A DNA stretch of 64,000 bases, taken from NCBI RefSeq assembly GCF_018612915.1, contig NZ_JAGGRL010000001.1, forward strand, positions 1 to 64,000. The letters are read 5' to 3'. Made by a program: the position numbers and the translations under genes. This DNA comes from Stenotrophomonas sp. ISL-67. GTDB lineage: Bacteria; Pseudomonadota; Gammaproteobacteria; Xanthomonadales; Xanthomonadaceae. Position 1 is the stretch's first letter, and every line of letters begins with the position of its first letter. A model generated the notes under the pieces. That model saw nothing but the letters and a program-made list of their open reading frames with translations. It was not told the origin of the DNA and did not search any database. Shown one piece after another: positions 42,838 to 52,420 of this stretch.

Positions 42838-43014
42838 GATGAACCTGATCGAAGACCCTGCACCAAGCTTCCAAGGCCCTCGAAATGAAACGCTTCACTC
42901 CGACGGAAGAAGAACCTTTTGTTTGGCGAGGTATGATGGCCGCTTCCCCCCGATCATTCACATCACGTGAACGATTGCGACTGTTCTCCTCTCCCCCAAG
43001 GACCTCTAGTTCGC

Positions 43015-43659
43015 ATGCGCATCCTGCTTGCCCGTCACGGTGAAACCCCGTGGAACGCCGAAGGCCGTTACCAGGGCCAGATCGATATCCCGTTGTCGCC
43101 GATCGGCGAAGCCCAGGCCCAGGCCCTGGGTGAGCGCTTGAAGTCGGTGGACATCACCCGTGCCGTCGCCTCGCCGCTGTCGCGCGCGCAGCGCACCGCG
43201 CAGCTGGCACTCGGTGCCGGCCGCGCCGACATGCTGCTGACCGAACCGGACCTGCAGGAAATCGCCCACGGTGAATGGGAAGGCCTGCTGGCCAGCGAAA
43301 TCAATGACAAGGACCCGTCGCGCCTGCAGGCGTGGCGCGACGAACCCGATACTGTGCTGATGCCGGGTGGCGAATCGCTGCGGCTGGTGCTGGACCGCAG
43401 CTGGCGCGGCCTGGCCCGCGCCGCCGAAGGACTGGGCGAACACGACACGCTGCTGGTGGTTGCCCACGACGCGGTCAACCGGGTGATCCTGTGCCGGATC
43501 CTGGGCCTGCCGCTGTCGCGGCTGTGGACCTTCCGCCAGGCGCCGACCACGTTGAACCTGCTGGAAGGTGCCGATCTGGACAGCCTGGAGGTGGTGCGGT
43601 TGAACGATTGCGCGCATCACACGCCGTTTTTTGGTGAGGCGAAGCATCGGGCGTTGTGA
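43015..43659 (+). CDS. Histidine phosphatase family protein
   Basis: The 214-residue protein begins MRILLARHGETPWNAEGRYQ, with the RHG motif (residues 7-9) holding the phospho-accepting His8. The second conserved His is in VVAHDAVNRVILCRI near residue 151. It is of the phosphoglycerate-mutase-like superfamily (GpmB/CobC type) and may dephosphorylate a small metabolite; the substrate is not known. The start at 43015 fits homology; the frame is open earlier. Confidence 0.88.
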   Translation: MRILLARHGETPWNAEGRYQGQIDIPLSPIGEAQAQALGERLKSVDITRAVASPLSRAQRTAQLALGAGRADMLLTEPDLQEIAHGEWEGLLASEINDKDPSRLQAWRDEPDTVLMPGGESLRLVLDRSWRGLARAAEGLGEHDTLLVVAHDAVNRVILCRILGLPLSRLWTFRQAPTTLNLLEGADLDSLEVVRLNDCAHHTPFFGEAKHRAL

Positions 43660-43672
43660 TTCTTCCTGCGGT

Positions 43673-43695
43673 TGCCGACTGACAGTCGGCACTAC
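43673..43695 (-). repeat. GTAG palindrome, divergent core
   Basis: TGCCGACT-GAC-AGTCGGCA followed by CTAC (minus-strand GTAG). The core is unlike the common one but the GTAG head is kept. It lies in the short spacer before folC. Confidence 0.7.
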
Positions 43696-43747
43696 ACGTC
43701 GGCCGCTACCTCGTTTTCATTGTTCCGCTATTACCACTTTTTTTGCC

Positions 43748-45022
43748 ATGACGAACATCCGCCCGCGCTCATTTGCCGACTGGCTCACCTACATCGAGCA
43801 GCAGCACCCGGCCACCATCGACATGGGGCTGGAACGCGTGCGCGCCGTCGCCACCGCGATGGGCCTGGGCCAGCCTGCGCCGCACACCATCGTGGTCGGC
43901 GGCACCAACGGCAAGGGTTCCACCGTGGCCTTCATCGAGGCCATCGCGCGCGCGGCCGGCTGGAAGGTGGGCGCGTATACCTCGCCGCACCTGCTGCGCT
44001 ACAACGAGCGGGTGCGCATCGACGGTGAAGAGGCCTCCGACGAGGCGCTCGTCGCCGCCTTCAATGTCATCGAAGGCGCACGCGGCAGCACCACGCTGAC
44101 CTACTTCGAGTACGGCACGCTGGCCGCGCTGCACCTGTTCGCGCAGGCGGGGCTCGACCTGGCCGTGCTGGAAGTGGGGCTCGGCGGGCGCCTGGATGCG
44201 GTCAACATCGTCGATGCCGACGTCGCGGTGATCACCACCGTGGACATCGACCATGCCGACTGGCTGGGCGAGGACCGCGAAGCGATCGGCGTGGAAAAGG
44301 CCGGCATCATCCGTGGCTGGAAGCCCGTGATCCTGGGCGAGACCGATCCGCCGTCTAGCGTACTGGCGCGCGCCTACCTGCTGGGTGCCAACGCGATCCG
44401 GGGGGGCAGCGATTTCTTTGCCGACATCATCGATGGCCAGCACTGGGCCTGGCGTGACGTGGGCTTCCATATCGAATTGCCGATGCCGGCGCTGCGTGGC
44501 CCGATCCAGCTGCGCAATGCCGCTTCGGCCATTGCCGCACTACGCGCGCTGGACAAGCCGTTGCCGCGCGCGGCCATCGTCGATGGCGTCGCCCAGGCCC
44601 GCATCCGTGGCCGCCTGCAGGCATTCGAGCGCGATGGCGTGGAGGTGCTGGTCGACGTGGGCCACAATCCGCAGGCCGCCCGCGAGCTGGCCGCTGCATT
44701 GAAGGCAACGCCCATCGCCGGACGCACGGTGGCCGTGTTCGCCGCGCTGCAGGACAAGGATGCCGCCGGCGTCGTCGAGGCGCTGGCCGAGCGCGTCGAT
44801 GGCTGGCACCTGGCCGGGCTGGAAGGGGCTCGTGCGCAGAGCGCGGCGGCGTTGCAGGCGCGCCTGTCCGGCACCGCCGCGGCCGACGTGCCCGCCCATG
44901 CCGATGTGGACACGGCGCTGCAGCAGGCGCTGTCGGCCGCCAAGGCCGGCGACCGCGTGCTGGTCTTCGGGTCCTTCCATACCGCCGCGCAGGCCTTGCT
45001 GTGGCTGGAAAGCGCCCGCTGA
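43748..45022 (+). CDS. folC: Dihydrofolate synthase / folylpolyglutamate synthase
   Basis: The 424-residue Mur-ligase-type protein has the P-loop GGTNGKGSTVAFIEAIARAA (about residues 48-67), TSPHLLRYNERVRIDGE and VEVGLGGRLDAVNIVDADVA. It adds glutamate to dihydropteroate and to folates. The ATG at 43748 fits homology. Next in line are dedD, cvpA and purF, the same order as in E. coli. Confidence 0.93.
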   Translation: MTNIRPRSFADWLTYIEQQHPATIDMGLERVRAVATAMGLGQPAPHTIVVGGTNGKGSTVAFIEAIARAAGWKVGAYTSPHLLRYNERVRIDGEEASDEALVAAFNVIEGARGSTTLTYFEYGTLAALHLFAQAGLDLAVLEVGLGGRLDAVNIVDADVAVITTVDIDHADWLGEDREAIGVEKAGIIRGWKPVILGETDPPSSVLARAYLLGANAIRGGSDFFADIIDGQHWAWRDVGFHIELPMPALRGPIQLRNAASAIAALRALDKPLPRAAIVDGVAQARIRGRLQAFERDGVEVLVDVGHNPQAARELAAALKATPIAGRTVAVFAALQDKDAAGVVEALAERVDGWHLAGLEGARAQSAAALQARLSGTAAADVPAHADVDTALQQALSAAKAGDRVLVFGSFHTAAQALLWLESAR

Positions 45023-45079
45023 GCCGGGCAGCAAGCGACAACGTTCAGCCGTCTTCGACGCCGCACGCGCGCGCGCCCG

Positions 45080-45085
45080 TATAAT
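45080..45085 (+). promoter_or_regulatory. Candidate -10 box before dedD
   Basis: A perfect TATAAT lies 39 nt before the dedD GTG. The region 17-20 bases upstream has only TTCGAC (45054-45059) as a possible -35. It could give dedD-cvpA-purF its own start inside the cluster. Confidence 0.35.
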
Positions 45086-45123
45086 CGCCGTGGCATTCCG
45101 CCGCGCCGCCCTGCCTGCCTTCC

Positions 45124-46134
45124 GTGGATACTCCTCTGAAACAGCGACTGATTGGTGCCATCGTCCTGGTGGCGTTGGCCGTGATTTTCCTGCCCATGCT
45201 GGTCAAGGGTCCTGCCCCTGACAGTGGCGTCGCCAATGTGCCGATCACGGCGCCGGACGCACCGGCCGACGGCCAGTTCCAGACCCGTGAACTGCCGCTG
45301 GTCGCCCCCACCGGTGGCGCCACCGGCCTGCAGAGCGGGGTGTCCACCACCCAGCCGCTGCAGCAGGACGCGGCCGCACCGGCTGAGACCGGCGTTGCCG
45401 ATCCCTCGCCGGCCGTGGCCGCCGGCAACTACGCGGTCAGCTTTGGCGCCTACGGCAGCCAGGCCGACGCCAGCGCCGTGATCGCCTTCCTGAAGAAGGC
45501 CCAGCTGCCGGGCTTCAGCGAGCCAGCCACGATCAACGGCCGCCAGGCCTGGCGCGTGCGCGTGGGGCCGTACGCCGATCGCGCCCAGGCTGAAGCGGCA
45601 CGCCTGGAAGCAGTGAAGGTACGCAACGACGTCAAGGCCGAAGTGGTGACCCTGGACGCGCGCGCCGACACTGCCGTGGCCGCCGCCCCGGCGCCGACCC
45701 GGGCTGCGTCCACGCCCTCCACCACCTCCAGTGCTGCCGCCGCGCCGGCCGCTGCCACGATCAAGACCGAAGCGCTGCCGCCCGAACCGGTGGCAGCGGT
45801 CAAGCCGGCGCCGAAGCCGGCGCCGGCCAAACCCGAACCGGCCGCCACCGCCGCTGCGGCCAAACCGGTGGCAGTGCCGACAGCACCGGCCGCCAGCAGT
45901 GTCGGCTTCGCCGTGCAGCTGGGCGCATTCGGCCAGGCGACCGAAGCCAACGCCTTGCGCGACAAGGTGCGCGCCGCGGGTTTCAGCGCCTTCGTGGAGC
46001 AGGTACGTACCGACAAGGGCACGCTCAACCGCGTGCGCGTCGGCCCGGTCGCCAACCGTGCCGAGGCGGAGAACCTCAAGGCCCAGGTTGCGTCCAAGGT
46101 CGGCGTGGCCGGCATGGTCCGGCCGCATCCCTGA
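45124..46134 (+). CDS. dedD: SPOR domain-containing protein (DedD-like)
   Basis: The 336-residue protein begins at a GTG, with a single N-terminal membrane segment (QRLIGAIVLVALAVIFLPML), then a Pro/Ala-rich linker and two SPOR repeats (about residues 101-180 and 258-334; e.g. VGFAVQLGAFGQATEANALR). SPOR domains bind denuded glycan strands at the division septum. Position between folC and cvpA supports DedD. Two SPOR repeats instead of one is unusual for DedD. Confidence 0.85.
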   Translation: MDTPLKQRLIGAIVLVALAVIFLPMLVKGPAPDSGVANVPITAPDAPADGQFQTRELPLVAPTGGATGLQSGVSTTQPLQQDAAAPAETGVADPSPAVAAGNYAVSFGAYGSQADASAVIAFLKKAQLPGFSEPATINGRQAWRVRVGPYADRAQAEAARLEAVKVRNDVKAEVVTLDARADTAVAAAPAPTRAASTPSTTSSAAAAPAAATIKTEALPPEPVAAVKPAPKPAPAKPEPAATAAAAKPVAVPTAPAASSVGFAVQLGAFGQATEANALRDKVRAAGFSAFVEQVRTDKGTLNRVRVGPVANRAEAENLKAQVASKVGVAGMVRPHP

Positions 46135-46149
46135 TGCGGCCGCCCGCAC

Positions 46150-46947
46150 ATGATTGATTTCGTGCTGCTGGCGGTGATCGGCATCTCGACCCTGCTCGGG
46201 GTGATGCGCGGTTTCGTCAGCATCATCATCAGCACCTTGTCGTGGCTGCTGGGCGGCTGGGCCGCGCTGATGTTCGGGCGCAGCGCCGCCGCCTGGTGGT
46301 CGGCCCCGGCCGCGCCGGGCACCGGGCACTACTTCGCCGGCTACCTGACCGTGTTCCTGCTGGTCATGGTCTCGGTCTGGGCGATCGGCCTGGTGATCCG
46401 CCAAGCCGTGCGTTCCACCAGCCTGAACGGCGCCGACCGCATGCTGGGCGGCGGCCTGGGCCTGGCCCGTGGCGGCCTGATTGCCTGTGCGCTGCTGTTG
46501 CTGGGCTCGTACACGCCGCTGACCCGCGAAGCGGCCTGGCGTGACTCGAACCTGCGCGCCATGCTCGACCCCGGCGTGGGCTGGATGCAGGCCAGGATGC
46601 CGCGCATGCCCGACCTGCCGCAGATGCCCAACCTGAAAGACATGCAGGGCCTGCAGGGCATGCCGATGGCATTGCCGGAGGTGAACATGGCGCAACTGCC
46701 CATCGGAGAGTTGGGCAAGCCGGGCGCGACAGGCGATAATGGCGTACTTGGCCAGTTGCTGGGTGGGCGCGGATGGCCGCGACCGCTGGATGAGACCCCG
46801 CAGCAGGCGGTGGACCCCGCCGATGTGTGGGCCAACCAGGCACGGCCAGGCTCCCCCCAGACCATCGACCCGGCGCTCGTGCGCCCGGACGACCCCGCTC
46901 CGGCACGGAACGGTTCCCCCGGCCAGGCACGGCCACCTTCACAGTAG
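46150..46947 (+). CDS. cvpA: CvpA family protein
   Basis: The 265-residue protein has the CvpA start [20 protein letters not shown] and four hydrophobic segments to about residue 125, then a Met/Pro-rich hydrophilic tail ([20 protein letters not shown]) much longer than in E. coli CvpA. In E. coli it is needed for colicin V production and lies before purF. It is 15 nt after dedD. Confidence 0.88.
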   Translation: MIDFVLLAVIGISTLLGVMRGFVSIIISTLSWLLGGWAALMFGRSAAAWWSAPAAPGTGHYFAGYLTVFLLVMVSVWAIGLVIRQAVRSTSLNGADRMLGGGLGLARGGLIACALLLLGSYTPLTREAAWRDSNLRAMLDPGVGWMQARMPRMPDLPQMPNLKDMQGLQGMPMALPEVNMAQLPIGELGKPGATGDNGVLGQLLGGRGWPRPLDETPQQAVDPADVWANQARPGSPQTIDPALVRPDDPAPARNGSPGQARPPSQ

Positions 46948-46976
46948 ATGGGCCCAGCCCAGCGGAGATTCGCACC

Positions 46977-48443
46977 ATGTGTGGCATCGTCGGTATTGTC
47001 GGCAACCAGAACGTCGCCGGGCAGTTGTATGACGGCCTGACCGTCCTCCAGCATCGTGGCCAGGACGCGGCAGGCATCGCCACGGCCGATGGCACCCGGC
47101 TGCGCGTGCAGAAGGCCAACGGCCTGGTGCGCGACGTGTTCGACGCCAAGCGCATGTCCACCCTGGAAGGCCGCGTCGGGATCGCCCACGTGCGCTACCC
47201 GACCGCCGGTTCCGAAGGCATGGACGAAGCGCAGCCGTTCTACGTCAATTCGCCCTACGGCATCGCGCTGGCCCACAACGGCAACCTGATCAACACCGAG
47301 GCGCTGCGCCAGCAGGTGTTCGAACAGGACCGCCGCAACGTCAACACCGATTCGGACAGCGAAGTGCTGTTGAACGTGTTCGCCTTCGAACTGGACGCGC
47401 AGCGCCAGCTGACCCCGGAGGCGGCGATCCGCGCCGTGGCCGGCGTGCACCGCCGCTGCAAGGGCGGCTATGCGGTGATCAGCGTGGTGCTGGGCCTGGG
47501 CCTGGTCGCCTTCCGCGACCCGCACGGGATCCGCCCGCTGGTGCTGGGCAAGCGGGCCCATGCCGAGGGCGATGAATACATCGTGGCCTCCGAATCCTCG
47601 GCGCTGGACGTGCTGGGTTTCCAGCGCGTGCGCGACGTGCGCCCGGGCGAAGCGCTGGTGATCACCGCGCGTGGCGAACTGTTCTCCGAAGTGTGCGCCG
47701 AGCCGGCCGAGCACAGCCCGTGCATCTTCGAATACGTGTACTTCGCACGCCCCGATTCGATGATCGACAACGTGTCGGTGCACAAGGCGCGCATGCGCAT
47801 GGGCATCAAGCTGGGCGAGAAGATCCTGCGCCTGCGCCCGGACCACGACATCGACACCATCATCCCGATCCCGGATACCTCGCGCGACGCCGCGCTGGAA
47901 ATCTCCAACGTGCTCGGGGTGAAGTACCGCGAAGGCTTCATCAAGAACCGCTACATCGGTCGTACCTTCATCATGCCGGGGCAGGGCGAGCGGGTGAAAT
48001 CGGTGCGCCGCAAGCTCAACCCGATCCACCTGGAGTTCCGCAACCGCGTGGTACTGCTGGTGGACGATTCGATCGTGCGCGGCACCACCAGTCAGCAGAT
48101 CGTGCAGATGGCGCGCGACGCCGGTGCGCGCAAGGTGTACCTGGCCAGCGCGGCACCGCCGGTGCGTTACCCCAACATCTATGGCATCGACATGCCGGCG
48201 GCCGAAGAGCTGGTGGCGCACAACCGCAGCGTGGAAGAAATCGAGGCGCACCTGGGGTGCGACTGGTTGATCTACCAGGACATCGAGGACATGGAAGCGG
48301 CGGTGCGCGAAGGCAACCCCGAGCTGAAGTCGTTCGATTCCTCGTGCTTCAACGGCGTCTACCCGACCGGTATCGAGCCGGGCTATTTCGAACGCATCCA
48401 GCAGCTGCGTTCGGACGATGCCAAGCACAAGCGCCGCGCCTGA
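46977..48443 (+). CDS. purF: Amidophosphoribosyltransferase
   Basis: The 488-residue protein begins [20 protein letters not shown], so Cys2 becomes the N-terminal nucleophile of the glutaminase domain. The C-terminal phosphoribosyltransferase domain has [20 protein letters not shown] near residue 360. It makes phosphoribosylamine, the first committed step of purine synthesis. The start at 46977 is fixed by Cys2; the frame is open 150 bases earlier, across the cvpA end. Confidence 0.97.
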   Translation: MCGIVGIVGNQNVAGQLYDGLTVLQHRGQDAAGIATADGTRLRVQKANGLVRDVFDAKRMSTLEGRVGIAHVRYPTAGSEGMDEAQPFYVNSPYGIALAHNGNLINTEALRQQVFEQDRRNVNTDSDSEVLLNVFAFELDAQRQLTPEAAIRAVAGVHRRCKGGYAVISVVLGLGLVAFRDPHGIRPLVLGKRAHAEGDEYIVASESSALDVLGFQRVRDVRPGEALVITARGELFSEVCAEPAEHSPCIFEYVYFARPDSMIDNVSVHKARMRMGIKLGEKILRLRPDHDIDTIIPIPDTSRDAALEISNVLGVKYREGFIKNRYIGRTFIMPGQGERVKSVRRKLNPIHLEFRNRVVLLVDDSIVRGTTSQQIVQMARDAGARKVYLASAAPPVRYPNIYGIDMPAAEELVAHNRSVEEIEAHLGCDWLIYQDIEDMEAAVREGNPELKSFDSSCFNGVYPTGIEPGYFERIQQLRSDDAKHKRRA

Positions 48444-48452
48444 GGCCTGCCG

Positions 48453-49355
48453 GTGAGCGCGACGTTGCCGCAGGATGAAGCGGCCGGTGACCTGCTGCGC
48501 GCCGCGCAGCAGTGCATGGCCGAAGCGGATCCGCTGCGCAAGGTCGCGCTGACCCGGCATTACGCTGCGCAGTACCGCGCCGGGCAGTTGAAGGTGCGTC
48601 CGGATGCACCGCCGCCGGAGCCGATCCGCATGCCGGGGCGGCCGCCGCAGTTGCAGCTGGTCCACCCGCGGGATGTGCCGCGGCGCGGGTTGGGCAATGC
48701 GGAAGGGCGCGCGGCGTTCATCCACGCGATCGCGCATATCGAACTCAATGCAATCGACCTGGCGTGGGATGCGGTGTACCGCTTCCGCGGGTTGCCGGCG
48801 TCGTTCCATGCTGACTGGGTAGGGGTGGCCGATGATGAGTCGAGGCACTTCCTGCTGCTGCACGGACGCCTGCAGGCCCACGGCCACGACTACGGCGATT
48901 TCGCCGCGCACAACGGGCTGTGGGAAATGTGCGAGAAGACGGCGCACGATGGTCTGTCGCGGATGGCGTTGGTGCCGCGCGTGCTTGAAGCGCGCGGGCT
49001 GGATGTCACGCCGGGGATGATCACCAAGCTGCGCTCGGCCAACGATCATGCGACGGCCGATGTGCTGGAGATCATCCTGCGCGAAGAAGTCGCGCACGTT
49101 GCCGCAGGCACGCGCTGGTACTGCGAACGCGCCGGCGTTGAGCCGCGCGCACGCTTCATCGCACTGTTGAAGGAATACGCCAACGGCTTCCTGTATGGCC
49201 CGTTCAATCTCGAAGCGCGCCTGTTGGCCGGCTTCGAGCAGGACGAGCTGGCAGACCTGATCGAGCAGGCGGGTCGGTGCGGCCCCCATCGCGGTAGGGT
49301 CGAATCCCAATCGACTGCCGATACCGGTGAAACACGCGATGGCGCATGGAAATGA
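48453..49355 (+). CDS. DUF455 family, ferritin-like protein
   Basis: The 300-residue protein starts at GTG, nine bases after purF. It has ferritin-like di-metal ligand motifs in three helices: FIHAIAHIELNAIDLAWDAV (about residues 90-109), GVADDESRHFLLLHGRL and IILREEVAHVAAGTRWY. The family is uncharacterised; di-iron or similar chemistry is plausible. The last 30 residues are polar and variable. It probably belongs to the purF transcript. Confidence 0.83.
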   Translation: MSATLPQDEAAGDLLRAAQQCMAEADPLRKVALTRHYAAQYRAGQLKVRPDAPPPEPIRMPGRPPQLQLVHPRDVPRRGLGNAEGRAAFIHAIAHIELNAIDLAWDAVYRFRGLPASFHADWVGVADDESRHFLLLHGRLQAHGHDYGDFAAHNGLWEMCEKTAHDGLSRMALVPRVLEARGLDVTPGMITKLRSANDHATADVLEIILREEVAHVAAGTRWYCERAGVEPRARFIALLKEYANGFLYGPFNLEARLLAGFEQDELADLIEQAGRCGPHRGRVESQSTADTGETRDGAWK

Positions 49356-49382
49356 ACCAGATCGCCGCAACGCGAAACGCCG

Positions 49383-50870
49383 TTACACGTTCCGCAACAC
49401 CACGCGCTTCCCGTCTTCCGTTGGCCGGTTGATGTAAAACAACCCCGGCCCCGGCCGGTACGGCAATTCGCGCGTTGCATCATCGGCGGCATACAACAAC
49501 GCGGTGTCGCCGAGCGCATCGAAATTCCAATGCGCCGATTGCATCAGGTAGCGCTGTCGCAGCAGTAATTCCTGCGCTGCATCGAGTGCTTGGCCTGCCA
49601 CCAGGCGCGCCGCGATCGGCTGCAGCTCGTCAGGCACCGCCATCGCCGGATCCGCATCTGGCGTGCGTGCCCACATCACACCTGCGGCCGCCGCGCGCTG
49701 ATGGATCAGCCGCAGTGCCACCAGCTGGTAGCGCCAGTCGATCTCGCGTTTCAGCACCACCGCTGCGTGTGCGAACAGCACCCACTGTGGCAGTACGCTG
49801 TCGCTGCCAGCCACGCGCAGCTGCTGCCAGCGATGCCATACATCGACCCAGACGTTGTGTTCGCCCAGGCCCAGTGCGGCTTGCCATTGCCGGCAGGCGG
49901 CCTGCGCGCGAACGTAAACCTCGGTGCTGCGCAGCAGCGCCAGCGGCGGGGTGGCGGTGTCGGGCACGTCGTGCCTGCGAATGCGCTGGCCCTGCGGGCG
50001 GGTCAGCAGCTTGGGTCCTTCGATGCGCTGGTCGTAACCACCGCCGATGTTGGCGTGCACGCCGGGCAGTGCGATTTCTTCATACTCGGGCGCAACAGTC
50101 GTCAGTGCGAAGTAATGCCGGTGTTCGTCGCGCGCCACGACCTGCACCACCTTGTCGGCGCAGCCCGCTGCCAGTTTGATCTCGGGTAGTTCATCGCGCT
50201 GTCGCGCATCGATGGCCACCACGGTGTCAAACAGGCCAACGAAGCGCACCGGACGGATCGCAGGTGCCGACGCCAGCGTCCAGCCAGTACGACGCAGCTG
50301 CTCCTGCAGCCAGAGTCGCCCATCGGCTGCGTTGAGCCGGTTGATCGCATCGCGCGCCGAGGCCGCGCCGCGCGAGAAGCCGAACAGGTCCAGGCGAACC
50401 TCGGTCAGCAGGTGCGGCGGCAGGGTGCGTGCCAGCGCCCGCAGCGCCTCGGGCAGGCGTACATCGAGCGCGCCGTGGACCTTCGCCTTCACCCCACTGG
50501 GCCCGATGCCGAACGCCAGACCCATCAGGTCGTCTTCCTTGCCGGTGCGGGTACCGGCCCCTTCGATGTAGATCGCCAGCGACTGCCGGCCCGGAACCGG
50601 CGGTACGGTCCGCCGGTGGTCGGGGTAGAGCGCGTGCAGCCGCGCGATGTTGGTCAGCCCGTTGTTGAAACTGCTGGTCAGGCGGCTCTGGTAGGGTGAG
50701 GCATCGTCGGCCAGCACTGCCGGTGCGGGGCGGCGTGGTGTCGGCGTGGTGCTGCCGGGCGGGCGCGCGGCATGCAGCAGGTTGTCCGCGTTGTTGCGCG
50801 TGCCGTCGAAAAACAGGCCGATCTGCAGCGTCACCGGCACTATGTTGGTCGGAGTGAGCTGCCCTGCCAT
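49383..50870 (-). CDS. DUF2235 / Tle1-like lipase domain protein (orphan)
   Basis: The 495-residue protein has LQIGLFFDGTRNNADN near the N-terminus and the nucleophile elbow DLFGFSRGAASARDAINRL (Gly-x-Ser-x-Gly near residue 170), which with downstream Asp (FVGLFDTVVAID) and His (GVHANIGGGYD) positions match the Tle1 phospholipase effector domain. Such proteins hydrolyse phospholipids and are often type VI secretion toxins. No VgrG, PAAR, Hcp or immunity-like gene is next to it. There is no signal peptide. Confidence 0.8.
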   Translation of the reverse strand: MAGQLTPTNIVPVTLQIGLFFDGTRNNADNLLHAARPPGSTTPTPRRPAPAVLADDASPYQSRLTSSFNNGLTNIARLHALYPDHRRTVPPVPGRQSLAIYIEGAGTRTGKEDDLMGLAFGIGPSGVKAKVHGALDVRLPEALRALARTLPPHLLTEVRLDLFGFSRGAASARDAINRLNAADGRLWLQEQLRRTGWTLASAPAIRPVRFVGLFDTVVAIDARQRDELPEIKLAAGCADKVVQVVARDEHRHYFALTTVAPEYEEIALPGVHANIGGGYDQRIEGPKLLTRPQGQRIRRHDVPDTATPPLALLRSTEVYVRAQAACRQWQAALGLGEHNVWVDVWHRWQQLRVAGSDSVLPQWVLFAHAAVVLKREIDWRYQLVALRLIHQRAAAAGVMWARTPDADPAMAVPDELQPIAARLVAGQALDAAQELLLRQRYLMQSAHWNFDALGDTALLYAADDATRELPYRPGPGLFYINRPTEDGKRVVLRNV

Positions 50871-50935
50871 GACCCCGGTTCCCTTGTCGATGCGCGTTCA
50901 AGGTAGCGCGAAACCGAGGCCGATTCACTACCTGG

Positions 50936-51682
50936 TCATTCCCGCGCCAGCGACTCCAGCGTCCAGCCCTGCGGGGTGACACGCAGCACCGACCCCTGCT
51001 CGTACCAGTCGCCCAGAACGATGCGCGTACAGGTGCGGCCACCGGCCTGCAGGCTGTGGATGGCCGGACGATGGGTATGGCCATGGATCATCGTGTCAAC
51101 GCCGTGGCGAACGAACGTGGCGCTGACCTCGTCCGGCGCGACATCGGTGACCGTCTCGAACGTGGCGCGGTCGCCCTGTTTCATTTCCGCCTGGCGTGCC
51201 TGGCTGGCATCGCGCGCCTTCTGCGCGAAGGCGATGCGTGCGGCCAGCGGCTGCGCCAGGAACTGGGCCTGGAACACCGGGTCGCGGGTCTGCGCGCGGA
51301 ACTGCTGGTAGGCCACGTCATCGGTACACAGCAGGTCGCCGTGCTGCAGCAGCACCGGCGTGCCGTACAGGTCGATCACGCTCGGGTCGGGCAGGATGCG
51401 GAAGCCGGCGCGGCGGGCGTAGTCCTCGCCCACCAGGAAATCGCGGTTGCCGCGGATGAAGTACACCGGCACGCCAGCGGCAACGACCGCCTTGAGCGCA
51501 TCGGCTACCGCATCGGCGGCGGGCGCGGGGGTGTCATCGCCGATCCAGGCCTCGAACAGGTCGCCCAGGATGTACAGGGCATCGGCCTGCATCGCCTCGC
51601 GGCGCAGGAAATCCAGGAACAGATCGGTAATGGCTGGACGGCTCGGGTCCAGGTGCAGGTCGGAGATGAACAGCGTGGTCAT
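50936..51682 (-). CDS. lpxH: UDP-2,3-diacylglucosamine diphosphatase
   Basis: The 248-residue calcineurin-like protein shows all metallophosphoesterase motifs: [35 protein letters not shown] and HGHTHRP. It cleaves UDP-2,3-diacylglucosamine to lipid X in lipid A synthesis. The ATG at 51682 fits homology. It is a peripheral membrane protein. Confidence 0.94.
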   Translation of the reverse strand: MTTLFISDLHLDPSRPAITDLFLDFLRREAMQADALYILGDLFEAWIGDDTPAPAADAVADALKAVVAAGVPVYFIRGNRDFLVGEDYARRAGFRILPDPSVIDLYGTPVLLQHGDLLCTDDVAYQQFRAQTRDPVFQAQFLAQPLAARIAFAQKARDASQARQAEMKQGDRATFETVTDVAPDEVSATFVRHGVDTMIHGHTHRPAIHSLQAGGRTCTRIVLGDWYEQGSVLRVTPQGWTLESLARE

Positions 51683-51717
51683 GCCCGCATTGTATTCGGT
51701 TCGTCCGGAGACCGCGT

Positions 51718-51736
51718 GGACACGCATGGCGTGTCC
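51718..51736. repeat. Palindrome GGACACGC-ATG-GCGTGTCC
   Basis: Perfect 8-bp arms around ATG, just upstream of lpxH. The same GACACGC/GCGTGTC stem recurs at 51797-51819 behind a GTAG head, and half of it at 51845-51858. Confidence 0.6.
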
Positions 51737-51796
51737 CAACGCATCGGGCACCCCGTGCCCCATCCCGCGCGCGCCCATCCCGGGCGACCAAGGATC

Positions 51797-51819
51797 GTAG
51801 TGACACGCCATGCGTGTCA
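51797..51819 (+). repeat. GTAG palindrome, GACACGC core
   Basis: GTAG heads TGACACGC-CAT-GCGTGTCA in the lpxH/PAP2 spacer. It has the GTAG head of the SMAG family with a different core. Confidence 0.7.
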
Positions 51820-51880
51820 AAGCCATGATCCTGTGCACGTAAACCGCCATGCGTGTCCCACCGGTACCCGCAGAAAACCA

Positions 51881-52420
51881 TCACACCGGCAGGGGCAACC
51901 ATTGCAGGCTGGCGCCTGCCAACGCCGTGGCAATCGCCGTTGCCGCCAGCACATCGGTCGGATAATGCAGTCCCAACACCACCCGCGACACCCCGACCGC
52001 CATCGCGAACGGCACCAGCACCGGGGCCAGCCACGGGTAATAGGCCAAGGCCACGATGGTGAACGACACCGCATGCAGGGTGTGCCCGGACGGGAAGCTG
52101 AATTCGTCCAGCGGCGCCACCCAGGCGCGGATGCGCAGGTCCGCCGCATACGGGCGCGGGCGCCGCGTCCAGCGCTTCAGGCCCTTGTACAGCAGCAGCG
52201 CCATCAACCCGGTGGCGGCCATGTGCAGCGACGCGCGCAGGCCATCGAAGCCATCCAGCAGCACCAGCGCGCCCATCAGCGCATACCAGAACACGCCATC
52301 GCCCAGCCGGCTGACCACGGAGAACGCGCGGCGCACGCGGCGGTGCCGGCAGTAGTGATTGGCGCGCCGGCACCAACGGGTTTCGCGCCCGCGCAAGGCA
52401 TCAAGCGGCGTGGTCCGCAT
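51881..52420 (-). CDS. PAP2 family phosphatase
   Basis: The 179-residue protein has the three phosphatase motifs KRWTRRPRP, PSGHTLHAV and SRVVLGLHYPTDV within about four membrane segments. It probably dephosphorylates a lipid phosphate (undecaprenyl-PP, phosphatidate or LPS precursors). The ATG at 52420 overlaps the end of the glycosyltransferase gene by 20 nt. Together with that gene it may act on glycolipids. Confidence 0.88.
   Translation of the reverse strand: MRTTPLDALRGRETRWCRRANHYCRHRRVRRAFSVVSRLGDGVFWYALMGALVLLDGFDGLRASLHMAATGLMALLLYKGLKRWTRRPRPYAADLRIRAWVAPLDEFSFPSGHTLHAVSFTIVALAYYPWLAPVLVPFAMAVGVSRVVLGLHYPTDVLAATAIATALAGASLQWLPLPV

Larger units (their letters stand above)
42500..43014. 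other. S46 peptidase to histidine phosphatase intergenic repeat region
   Basis: This 515-base gap holds a GTAG palindrome, a terminator, and the second copy of the large modular repeat. From 42838 on I see only upstream sequence of the phosphatase gene; a TATGAT near 42933 lacks a good -35. Confidence 0.55.

Noticed and set aside
44374-46695. Open frame of about 773 codons on the minus strand opposite folC, dedD and cvpA
   Set aside because: Same reason: antisense to conserved genes, with low-complexity Gly/Arg stretches.
46341-49370. Open frame of about 1009 codons on the minus strand across cvpA, purF and DUF455
   Set aside because: It is antisense to three well-supported genes and shows no domain; a shadow of codon usage.
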